Below, piece by piece: positions 23,901 through 35,948 of a stretch of 64,000 nt of DNA. How positions within the stretch are numbered: position 1 is the stretch's first letter; every line of letters starts with the position of its first letter. The stretch is from Narthecium ossifragum (Eukaryota; Streptophyta; Magnoliopsida; Dioscoreales; Nartheciaceae): NCBI GenBank assembly GCA_963920575.1, contig OY986969.1, positions 6,569,076 to 6,633,075 on the forward strand. The letters run 5' to 3'. Under the pieces are notes generated by a model. It did not search any database, had not been told where the DNA came from, and worked only from the letters and a program-made list of their open reading frames with translations. The position numbers were made by a program, and so were the translations under genes.

Positions 23901-26900
23901 CTCACATACAAATCTCTCTCAACCCTCCCAAATACATTCACTCAAGAATGCCTTTGCTTTCTATCAAGCCCCCTTGCTTTCTCTCAAGCCCTAATGCTTT
24001 CTCTCAAGCCCTAAGACCTCTCTCTAGGCCTCCAAGATGAGAACCCTCGTTCTTCATACGTTCTCTACAATTAGGGTTACATAACAACCCTATTTATAGC
24101 CACTAATTAACCCTAACTCGAATTAATCTGGACCCTTGAATTTTCCCCGGATTCCGCAAAGGATTGATCTTCTTGCATGAAGGGATCGATCCTTTCCTTC
24201 CGTAGGAAAGACCGCCCCGAAGAGGATCGATCCTTTTGAGGGTAAGGATCGATCATCCAAAACACGCTCCCTGTCATAGAAAAAATCGCCTGGGAGGATC
24301 GATCCTTATAGAGCAGAGGATCGATCCTTTCCATCCCAGCTTTCTGTCGTGGGAAGAGAATCGATCCTTATAGAGCAAAGGATCGATCCCTTGCTTCCTG
24401 CACCTTGGTTTTTCTAGCATCGCGCGTCCTCGTCGCTTCTCGTCGACGTCTCTTGTCACCATCTCTCATGGGGAGGGATTTTCCCAACAAGCTCCCCCTC
24501 CCGACTCATGAGAGGCCAAAAACCCCATCGAGCTCTTACTAGCTCGGACTTTGCAACCCGTCGTGCCACATTCAAGCCACTGTGCCTCGTGACTCGGCCT
24601 CCACATCGAGAAACAATCTTCACTATTGAAACTCGGACTTTGCACCTCCTCGTGCCGCGCTTCTTCAAGTCATTGCGCCTCATGACTCTGAAGACTCCAT
24701 CGACCCCATCGAACTCTTGATGTCGCAATCAAGACTCGGACCTCCATACACTCTGTCGTGCCACCATACAAGCCATCACACATGACTTGGCCTTTCCGAT
24801 CTCTTCGATCGATCGGAACCCCCATCGTACCTCTAGTACGGAAGCTCCCCCGTAATGACACACACGTCGCTGTCGAGTGTCACTACGTTGTTGCTTTTCT
24901 CATCATCCTCCTTGAACTTCCCATTAGCAAGATCATCCTTGTACTTCCTGCATCGCCGCTTGACGTGGCCTTCCTTTCCGCAGTAGTAACAAGTAACTGT
25001 CTTTCCTCTGATCTTGCCATCCTTCCCTTTCCTCTCTACCAAATACGCCTCCGAGACAAGCTCATCTGTTGAACTCTTTCTCAAGGCATTGGAGAGCAGG
25101 GCCGCCGTGACTTCCTCTGTCTCTAAGGTCTCCTTCCCATAGAGTAATGTAGTCACCAGGTGCTCGTAGGAAGGTGGAAGAGACGCCAAAAGGAGGAGGG
25201 CCTTGTCTTCATCATCCACTGTGACCTCCACGCTCAGCAGTTGGGTGATGATCCTATTGAAGTTGTTCAGGTGCTCTATCAGATCTGAACCTTCCTTCAT
25301 CCTCAAGGTGTACAGCTGTTGTTTCAGGAACAGTTTATTCGTCAGAGATTTAGTCATGAATAAACTTTCTAACCTTGACCACAACCCTGCAGCCTTGTCC
25401 TTCATGGCCTCGGGCTTCTTTCCCTTCAGGGTCTTGTAGAGACCCTGCTGCACCAGGATATCCTTCACCCGCTGCTGTCATAAGCCGAAGTTGCTTCTCC
25501 CATCGAATCGCTCAATCCCGAAACGAGAATCTGAGGCCTTCCCCGCCATCACAAACTGTTGGACCAACGAACCTAGCTCCTGATACCACTTGTTAGGAAA
25601 TCCGGCGGGGATCACACCACGATGGGAGAGAGCACCAAAATAGAACTAGGAGGAGAGACACCAGAATTTAACGTGGAAAACCTCCCGGCAAATCACCGCA
25701 AAGGAAAACCCACAGGAAGAGAGAAAACTTCAACATATGAGGAGATTTACAAGACTTGATCTCTCAACTCTCACATACAAATCTCTCTCAACCCTCCCAA
25801 ATACATTCACTCAAGAATGCCCTTGCTTTCTATCAAGCCCCCTTGCTTTCTCTCAAGCCCTAATGCTTTCTCTCAAGCCCTAATACTTTCTCTCAAGCCC
25901 TAAGACCTCTCTCTAGGCCTCCAAGATGAGAACCCTCGTTCTTCATACGTTCTCTACAATTAGGGTTACATAACAACCCTATTTATAGCCACTAATTAAC
26001 CCTAACTCGGATTAATCTGGACCCTTGAATTTTCCCCGGATTCCGCAAAGGATCGATCTTCTTGCATGAAGGGATCGATCCTTTCCTTCCGTAGGAAAGA
26101 CCGCCCCGAAGAGGATCGATCCTTTTGAGGGTAAGGATCGACCATCCAAAACACGCTCCCTGTCATGGAAAAAATCGCCTGGGAGGATCGATCCTTATAG
26201 AACAGAGGATCGATCCTTTCCATCCCAGCTTTCTGTCGTGGGAAGAGGATCGATCCTTTCCAAGCAAAGGATCGATCCCTTGCTTCCTGCACCTTGGTTT
26301 TTCTAGCATCGCGCGTCCTCGTCGCTTCTCGTCGACGTCTCTTATCACCATCTCTCATGGGGAGGGATTTTCCCAACAGTATTGCATCCTGAAATGCTCG
26401 CAATCTAAATTCGACTGTAACCAGCAGGGGCAGACCTATGCTTAGGCTAGACAGGGTTGTAGCCCAAAATGGAATTCCTTTATTAAGAGGCCAGGCTTGG
26501 CCAGTAGCTAGCCCACTTAAGCAGCCCCATGTGCAATTCCACTCTCCCTCTATTAGCCCAATAGATATGGGAAAGGTCCAACTGTCTATTATTAAAATCA
26601 ATTTATTAGCCCAGTACATATGGGCTTGTCCAAAAGTCCAACTAGCTCTTATTAAAGCCAAAATGAGCTCACTAAATCAGCTAACTAATGCTAACTTAGC
26701 TTTGAATTTGATGTGGGAGGTGGGCTTCTTACTTTATACATTAGTTCATTCCTTACCACAACCGATGTGGGACTAATGTTTACTTTTGAATTTTGATAAA
26801 GAGGGGGGTCAATAATGATTTTTCACATTTCACAAAAGAGAGAGAGTTAGCCATTGATCTTGCTGAGATGATTTCAACCTAATAAATCCTTAAATTCAAT

Positions 26901-29900
26901 AAAAAAAGCTCTTTAAAAATAGCCAAAAATGTATATGTTATATGCTAATAATAGTTTTCGAGCTGGATCGAGCCGATATAAGAGTATCATATAGATTTAT
27001 AATATCTTAATACTTTGATAGGGTTTATCATTAATAACTTAAGCTTAGCAAATAAATTTTTTCAAAGATAAGTTATTAGGATATAGCTGAAAAAAATTTC
27101 ACTAGGTCATTAGCCTAGGTGAGCTTTGAATCCTGGGTCTGCCCCTAGTGGCCAATGTCGATGGAGATAGCGCGTGATATCTAGGCTGAAGCCCAGATTT
27201 TTGATTCGTTGGTTTTCATGCACATCCATAGGATGAGTAGCTGTAAAACCGATAGTGTAAGCGGACTCAGAGCCCCTCGTGTTGGGTTCTAGAGGACGGT
27301 TTCACACGTTGGAAAGGATATTGTAAGTGGTTAATTATCCTTTGTTGGCTAATCTCATAAAAAAAAAAAAAAAGAAAGAAAGGAAAAATAGACTTACTGT
27401 GTGTAGGGGTGCAAATCTAACTCAGAACTCGAAAATCCCTATGTATCAACTCAAGCTTGAGCTCGATAACAGCTCGTTCGATGTTGGCTCGATCTTTTTA
27501 GAGCTGATAACGAACTGGGGTCAACTCGATCGATATCGGCTCGATCCAGCTCGAATATTTAAAATTATATGCTATAATTTATCTTTTACATACTTAAATA
27601 TGTTGATTCAGATTTTTATATATTTATTCCAAGATTTTCTATACTTATCTTACATTTACTAGTATATGGGCTCTCAGCCGTTGATGGGACAAAATCTATC
27701 TTAACAAGGCATATATATATCTATACATATATATATCTAATATTTTTGTATCTTTTCTCTATTTATCCTAAATGTATTAATATCTAAGTTCCCAGACGTT
27801 AGATCTTATCTCCCGTCTCTTTCCGTCGCCTCCCAGTCAACCGCTCCATCTCCCTTTATCTCTCAGGGCCCGTCCTTACTCTATCAAATCTTTTCTTTCC
27901 GGATCTCTCTTCTCCATGGTCGGCCCGGCGAGATCTCGTCCATTAGATCAAATCTTCCTCTCACCGAATCTCTTGGGCCACTTGACTACGATCCTCGAGC
28001 AGCTTGATATAGCTCAATAGTAGCTCGAGCTCGGACCAAGCCGAACATAAGCTGGGTTTTTCAGCTCAAAATCCTTATCAAGCCGATCACGAGCGGAGCC
28101 TAGCTCACTAGATATCAGCTCGTTTAGACCCCTAATTGTGTGTGAGTTGCCTATCTGACTTAAATGACAGCTTCACTGCATTCCATATTTTATTACAATC
28201 TAAAGTGGTTATCTCTGGTGAAAACAGCTGTGAACATTGATGGGAAGTGGTTCAAACCGAAAGACTAACAGGGAAAATTTTACCAATGATTGAACTTAAC
28301 CAGGTAATGACCAACTATTAAACACTGACAGGAAGTGGTTCAAACCAAAAGGCCAATAGGGAAAAATTTACCGATGATCGAAATAAACAAAACAAATGAT
28401 GTCTTTATTCACATGTAAATGCAGATAGTGCAACCTGTGCAAATTTCATGTGATTTGCTGTTCAGAATCTGGAGGGTCTAATACGGCCCTAAGAATTTGC
28501 CCCGAAGTACAGCCCTAAGAATTTCACCTTATCAGCAAACTCATACTTAGATACCATATTTGCTATGACAGCTTATATTAGTCGTCAATAGGAAGGTAAA
28601 TGATGAACTCGTGGTGTAGAGGTCACCACCAGATCACCGTTCTTCTCTTAATGGCAGAAGACACCCCTAAACTCCAATTAATGGCTGGAAAACCCCTTCT
28701 CTTTCTTATTAGAAATCAACATAAGAAAACCTAGTTCCGAATACATAGGAATATATAAGCAATCCCCAAACTCACTCACACCCTTAGATCCCCTTACATA
28801 AATCCAACGATCACCCTCCTTCCTACCCAAACATAAACAAACTACCTACTTCAAACCATAAGCAAACTCAACCATAAACAAACTAGTCCAGCCGACTCTA
28901 CTAACAACCCAAGTAATCATCCTAAATAACGAGGATTAGGCCTGCGTTCCCTGGTTGGGCGCCGGTTCTCATCATTCTCCCCTCCTTCGACAAAGACCTT
29001 GCCCTCAAGGTCCAGCTTGAAATCTGGAAATTGTTGTTGCACCACTCGGATGTCTTCCCACGTTGCGTCAGTGTCATGTAACCCCTTCCACCTGACCAAC
29101 GCTTCTGTAACAATTTTACCTCCTTGTTTGATCCAGCGATAATCTTTAACTTCAGCGGGTACAATCCTGGGTTCGCCCTCATCGTCATAAGGAGGCAAAT
29201 CTGGTAGTACCGGCTCAGTATCCCCCAGCCGTCTCTTGAGCAACGAGACATGGAAAACCGGGTGGATCCGAGCTCCTTCAGGAAGTGCTAGACGGTAAGC
29301 TACCGCCCCAACTCGCCCCACCACCTGAAATGGTCCAAAGAACCTCCCAGCCAACTTCTGATGGGCTCTTCGGAACACGGAACTCTGTCGGTGGGGTTGC
29401 AACTTCAAATATACCCAATCACCTACCTTGAACTTTTCTTCCCGCCGTTTCCGATCCGCGGCTTGCTTGGTTCGATTGATAGATGTACACAAGTTGCTCT
29501 TCAACCGCCGCAAGGTCTCATCCCGATCTAACAAGCTCCTGTCGACCTCCTCCACCGGCGACGCTCCAGCTAGGTAATTTGGCACCACAAGCGGCTGCCG
29601 GCCATAAAGAGCCTCAAAAGGCGACATCCCTGTCGACGAGTGATACGTAGTGTTGTACCAGAACTCCGCCCACGGCAAGTACTGTAACCATTTTCTTGGG
29701 CTCTGACTAGCAAAACAACGGAGGTACTGTTCCAAGCATCTATTAACCACTTCCGTCTGTCCATCCGTCTGAGGATGATACGCCGAACTCATTTTTAACT
29801 GAGTTCCCTGCATCTTGAAGAACTCCTGTCAGAATTTGCTGAGAAAAATGGGATCACGATCACTTACAATTGAGCTCGGCACCCCATGCAATTTCGCCAC

Positions 29901-32900
29901 CTGCTGGACAAAAGCCGCTGCCACCTTGGCTGCTGAAAATGGATGGGCCAGCGGTATAAAATGTGCATATTTCGTCAACCGATCCACAATCACCATAATC
30001 ACGTTCATCCCTGCAGAGACTGGCAGCCCTTCTACGAAGTCCATAGAAATATCTTCCCATACCTGTTCTGATACTGGCAACGGTTGCAGCAACCCCGCCG
30101 GGCTACGTGAGTCGCTTTTGTTTCTTTGACAGACGTCGCATGATGCTACATACCGTTTGATGTTCTGCCGCATGCCATCCCAATAGAATACTTGAGCAAT
30201 CCTTTTCATCGTTCGTAACACCCCGGAGTGGCCTCCCACTGGTGTTGAAACTCCTTGAGCACCTGCTGCACCAATTCAGATCTGGGCGTAATCACCGCCC
30301 GTCCTCGATGAAGCACGATCCCATTGCGAACAGCAAATCCTGAGCCATCGCCAGATCCGTCACTCCCCGAGCTTTCTGCAGTTGCTCGCCCCCTTAGTTC
30401 CTGCAAGTACTCACTGGTCCCATTCGCCGCCTTCACCGCCTCCCATAAAGGTGAGATTGGAATTGAAATAGCTTGAAGTTCCCCCTCCTGAGTCTTCCGA
30501 GATAAAGCATCAGCAACCGAATTCTCCTTCCCTGGTTTATAACGAATCTCGTAGTCATATCCCAGTAGCTTGGAAACCCATTTTTGTTGCTCGGGCGTCA
30601 CCACACGCTGCTCCAAAAAGTACTTCAAACTCTTCTGATCTGTCTGAATCACAAACCTGTGTCCGACAATATAAGGTCACCATACTCGTATTGCCTCTAC
30701 AATCGCCAGCATCTCCTTGGCGTATGCAGACCACGATCGCTTTGACGGAGCTATTGCCTTACTCAAATATGCCTTCTGCATAAGCACCGCTCCAATCCCC
30801 ACGCCCGAGGCGTCGGTCTCGATTATGAATTGCTCGTGGAAATCCGGAAGGGCCAACACAGGGACTGTTGACATAGCCGTCTTCAGCTCCTCGAAAGCCG
30901 CCCCAGCCTCTGGACTCCACCGAAATTGCCCCTTCTTTAACAAGCCAGTTAATGGTGCGGCGATCTTGCCATAGTCCTTGACGAATTTTCTATAGTAGCC
31001 TGTAAGCCCCAAGAACCCCCGCAGCTCTGTAGTATTTTTCGGACAGCTCCACTGTTGCATAGCCATAATCTTCTGCGGATCCACCTTCACGCCCTCTTGC
31101 GATATAATGTGGCCCAAGTACTCGACTTCCGTCGTTGCGAAACTGCATTTTGAGGGCTTAATAAAAAATTTATGCTCTTGCAAGAGTGTCAGGACTAACC
31201 TCAGATGCGTCAGATGCTCAGACCACACTCGGCTGTATATCAAAATGTCATCAAAGAACACCAACAGAAACCGCCGCAGGTATGGCCGGAACAGGGCATT
31301 CATAGCCGCCTGGAATGTTGATGGCGCATTGCACAGTCCGAAGGGCATGACCACATACTCATAATGTCCGCTGTGTGTGCGAAAAGCTGTTTTATAAATG
31401 TTTTCAGGATGCACTCGTACCTGATGGTAGCCCGCCCGGAGATCTAACTTGGAGAAGTAGGCCGCCCCATGCAACTCATCGATCATGTCATCAACGGTCG
31501 GGATTGGAAACCGATCTTTAACCGTCGCGGCGTTCAGATTCCGGTAATCGGTGCAGAATCGCCACGTACCATCCTTCTTCCGGACCAGCAGAACGGACTA
31601 GTGCTGGGCCTGATGAACCCGGATTGGAGCATCTCCGCAACCTGTCTTTCTATCTCGTTCTTTTGATAATGTGCATACCGATATGGTCGGACATTAATGG
31701 GGTCGGTCCCTTCCAACAAGGGAATACGGTGCACGAACTCTCTCATCGGTGGCAACTCTGTTGGCTCTTCCATCACCACTGTAAACTCGTCGAGGATCTC
31801 TTGTACTTCTGGTGCATACGACTCTTTAGGCCGGTTTGCGTCCATCACAGACGCCTCCACTTGCACTGCAAATAGCTCAGCGCCCGTCCGCCAAGCCTTC
31901 TCCAACGCCTTGCACGACGCCTCCTGGATCGGCCCCGATTTCTGTGCTGAGATTGTAAACCCTCGCCCTCCCGACGAGAATCTCATGCTCATCTGCTTCC
32001 AATTTGTCACAACGTCCCCCAAAGTTTCGAGCCATTCAACTCCCAAGACAACATCCAATCCCTTCAAGAAAATAGCATACAGATTTGTGTCAAACTCAAA
32101 TCCTTGGATGTTCAGACGCACCCCCGGATATCTTAAGTTGCACAACAGTCGTTCGCCATTGGCCACCCTTACAGCAAATTCATCCACCGGCTATACTTCC
32201 AATCCCAGACGGCTAGCCATCTCCGCATCCACAAAATTGTGAGTGGATCCGCTGTCTATCAATGCCGTGACTTGCTGTTTGCCCAACAGGGCCTTCACCC
32301 GCATGGTCCGTGGCCCTGATTGTCCTGCCAAAGCATGCAAGGATATCGACGGGCTCACCGTCTCATTCTCTCGATTACCATCCCCGTCGCCATAGCTTTC
32401 CTCCACTGGTTCCGCATCTTCGAGATAAAACTGGTCGCCGGGATCATCAGGTTCAATAAGAAGAGCCTGAGGTTGCTGACATTTATGGCCGGGGGTGAAC
32501 CGCTCGTCACAATTGAAACACAGCCCCTTCTCGCGCCGCTGCTGCATCTCCGCCGTAGACAGTCGACGAACCCCCGGCGGTGGACGTCCTGTTGAGGCCG
32601 TAGGACGCCCGCGAGCTTGAGGAAATCCAGTAACCGCCCCGTGCCCCTTGCGGCCTGCCGTAGCTCCACCCGTGGTGCCTCTCGGATTTGGTCGAGAAGC
32701 CTCCCATCGTGAACGACGCCGTAAGTTCTGTAGCCGCGTATCCTCCAGACGCGCCCGTTCAATGGTCTCTGCGAGAGTGGTGGGTTTAAAACGCCGCACC
32801 TCGTCTGCCAGTTCCTCCTGTAGGCCGCCCAAAAAGGACCCAATCAGGGAAAACTCCGGCCAGCCTTCCACCCTGTTCGCCAGCGTTTCGAACTCCTGCA

Positions 32901-35900
32901 GGTAATCACGGAGTGCGCCCTTCTGACACAGCCGACTCAAAGCTTCATCATAGTTGATATAACTAGTTTTTCCGAATCTCGACTTCAGCTCGCATACCAA
33001 AGCCTCCCAAGTTAAGGGAATTCTTGCCTCCCGATATATTCGCCGTGTCCATTGCCACCATTGGTTCGCTGCGCCCTCCAGATGGAACGAAGCTACCCGC
33101 ACCCGTTGATCAGCCGGCGTCCCATTGATGTCAAAAAATTGCTCGGCCTTGTTCAACCACACTGTCGGATCCTCACCGGAGAAGTGCGGAAACTCTAGCC
33201 GAAGTTGAAGACGACCACCATCACCGCCCCCTCGCCGTCGTGGAGAAACAAACGGCCGCCCCCGGGCCCACGGCTGAAACCGTGGGAACTCTGAGACGCA
33301 GATGGACCCGCCCCTGAGAAAGACGAGTTCTGTTGAACGGCCATGGCCTCCAGGCGTGCGATGACCTCATCCATCCGCCCTTGTTGAAGGGCAGCGGCAT
33401 CCAAGCGAGCTATGACCTCGTCCAACCGCCCATCCAGCCGGTGGACACGGCCCTCTACATCCCCAAACTTGACTTCCAACACCCGCGTTCTGTCCTCCGA
33501 CGCCATGGATGCTTGGTCCATGGTCTCCTGCAGCCCCTGGAGGCGAGCATGCATCTCGCCCACCCCTTCCTCGAGCACCTCAATCCGCCGGCCATGGGTA
33601 GGATTAGTCATGGTCTGAGGAACGACAAAGTCTGATACCACTTGATGAACTCGTGGTGTAGAGGTCACCACCAGATCACCGTTCTTCTCTTAATGGCAGA
33701 AGACACCCCTAAACTCCAATTAATGGCTGGAAAACCCCTTCTCTTTCTTATTAGAAATCAACATAAGAAACCCTAGTTCCGAATACATAGGAATATATAA
33801 GCAATCCCCAAACTCACTCACACCCTTAGATCCCCTTACATAAATCCAACGATCACCCTCCTTCCTACCCAAACATAAACAAACTACCTACTTCAAACCA
33901 TAAGCAAACTCAACCATAAACAAACTAGTCCAGCCGACTCTACTAACAACCCAAGTAATCATCCTAAATAACGAGGATTAGGCCTGCGTTCCCTGGTTGG
34001 GCGCCGGTTCTCATCAGTAAACTACTTTTTATGATACTTGGTAGTTGATCTCTCTCCTTTCAACATATATTCTGCTAGAATGATGACACAATAAGTCTGA
34101 ACTATAATGGATAATTCACTTGCGGGCAAAATCAATGTACATTACCGTGAGCACAGCCTCATCTGAATAAGGTTTCCCTCCATTACTTGCGATGACCTCA
34201 TCCACATAATAAAGTAGCGTATTAAACTGCCCGAGCCGCTTGCTTTCATCCTTCGTCACGTTATTGAAAAGGACCGTTCTATGTTTGCATAGTTCTAGAA
34301 TCCGCTGCAGAGATCCATGCACCGTAAAGTATCTCGTTAGCATTGTACGTGCAAGGGTGGACATGAATATGTTCTATATCTATGCAAATTAACGTACATA
34401 AACAAGAGTAGAAAGATGCATGGTTAAATTTTTCATGTGTCAATTATTAAAAAGGATGTACCAAAAAACAATGGAAGATTGAAGACAGATTTCTCATACT
34501 TGAAATTCACCATCAACTTTGCCGGAAAATATAATTGCCAATAAGTTAAATGTTTTTCTTGCCAAACTATTACTCAATATTATGATATTTTGATCAAAGC
34601 TTCAATTGGACTGCATTGCAATTGTATCTTGCTCTTCTGAACCTTTGCTCAGTACTTTTGTAAAGCTATGAATTTCTATTTACTGATAAAAATGCCATGT
34701 GCATTGACTTAAGCTTTTAAATAATTACCTATAATCTAATTAAGGAATTAAGGATAGTGAATATTAAGCATCTGATTGCTAACTACAATTTTCGTTGACT
34801 TTCTGCTGTTTCAAGGATACGGCTAACATAGTCCTGCCACAGAAGACACCAAAAAAAAAATGATGACCATAGAAGAGTCAGTCGAGAGTGAATAGGACAG
34901 AAAGGGTTTTTTTGATATCGTCACCTACATTTTAGCAATATTGGATAAAAGTACTTCCCTTATCGATTAAACACACTAAAACTGCCATGTGTAATCTGCC
35001 GTCAACTTCCATCAATTTTTTAGGTTATTTGATGATATTGCCCATCCATTTGATACTATCACCTGAATCCATACATGTATGGTAAGGGCATTTTGTCATT
35101 TACATGTCAGTTAAGGTTGAGTTAACCATGGTTAGGAGGTAAAAGATATCGTATGCTGACGGAAGTTGACAGTAGATAGTTTTTTGTGAGTTTAATCGAT
35201 AAGAGATGTAGTTTTATACAATAAACGATAAGAGAGGTAGTTTTCCACAATATTGCTAAAATATAGGTGGAGATAGGCAAAAAAAAAACCCAAAACTTAA
35301 ACTCTATACAATGAAAAACGAATTTTTTTCAATCACCAAAACATAAACATAACATGACTCATGCTAATTCAGAGGAGGCTAAAAGTAGTGCTAGTATGCC
35401 AGTAAAAGAAAGTGAAGGAGCATAACACAAAAAGCTATTGATAGCAGGAATGGTATCATCTTTAGGGCATGTTTGGTTGCGACGGAGTGGATTTTGGTTG
35501 AGTGGAGTGCCTCCACTACACTCCACAAATCCGGCTGCACCTCACCAAAATGACTCCGACATAATTTGTGTCGGAGTCATTTTGGTGGAGTGGAGTGTTA
35601 TTTTGGTTGACTGGAGTTGGATTTCATTGGAGTCAAACCACTCCATCGCATCCAAACGCATTGGATGGAGTGGAGTGGGCGCACTCCACTCAATCCAGCC
35701 GCACTTCATTGCAATTAAACAAGTTCTTAGTTACAAGTGCATCGCTTTAGAGCATTCCCAACAGATTCCCTATCCCTACTTTAAAGTCATTTGATGTCAT
35801 TCACTAATATAGGGAATCACTTTTTGGCTTGTTCAACCAACAGATTCCCTATATTGATTCCCTATATCACTTAAAAACTTTAAAATTTAAAATTTCAATC

Positions 35901-35916
35901 ATTTTTTTAATGACTT

Positions 35917-35948
<32 letters not shown>

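Larger units (their letters stand above)
23722..26378 (-). mobile_element. gag-only Ty1/copia retrotransposon (TR-GAG-like)
   Basis: Complete structure: LTRs 23722..24489 and 25591..26378, an iMet-type primer-binding site next to the upper LTR (TGGTATCAGGAGC on the minus strand, 25576..25588), a purine tract GGGAGGGGGAGC next to the lower LTR, and near-identical 5-bp flanks (GTGTT and GTATT). The internal region is only 1.1 kb and encodes gag alone; protease, integrase and reverse transcriptase are absent. It therefore depends on another element for movement. The longer LTR has one extra ~20-bp CTTTCTCTCAAGCCCTAA unit. It lies in the AIG1-like last intron, sense to the gene. Confidence 0.85.
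28917..33611 (-). pseudogene. chromovirus gag-pol polyprotein, broken
   Basis: The start ATG at 33611 opens [16 protein letters not shown]. Damage comprises a frameshift near 33250, a TAG at 32191, a frameshift with likely small deletion near 31595 just before the RT core, a TGA at 30677, a frameshift near 30230 and a TGA at 29829. Each break lies within a block where related proteins are continuous, so they are true lesions, unless caused by sequencing error. The order gag, protease, RT, RNase H, integrase, chromodomain is typical of chromoviruses. Confidence 0.9.
28601..34016 (-). mobile_element. full-length chromovirus (Ty3/gypsy), young but coding-defective
   Basis: A 5416-bp element with 374-bp LTRs (28601..28974 and 33643..34016) that differ at one position by eye. 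The 5-bp target duplication GTAAA is perfect (28596..28600, 34017..34021). An iMet primer-binding site TGGTATCAGA lies just inside the upper LTR, and a purine tract GGAGGGGAGAA abuts the lower LTR. It encodes gag, protease, RT, RNase H, integrase and a C-terminal chromodomain. Length and short LTRs fit the Reina-like chromoviruses, but the clade is not proven. It sits in the last intron of the AIG1-like gene, sense to it. Confidence 0.92.

Noticed and set aside
24162..24388. Bacterial GATC clusters (Dam/SeqA-type) or contamination
   Set aside because: The flanking sequence is clearly plant retrotransposon with TSDs inside a plant gene intron.
33631..33642. tRNA gene at primer-binding sites
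   Set aside because: Only the short complement of a tRNA 3' end is present; no cloverleaf can be formed.
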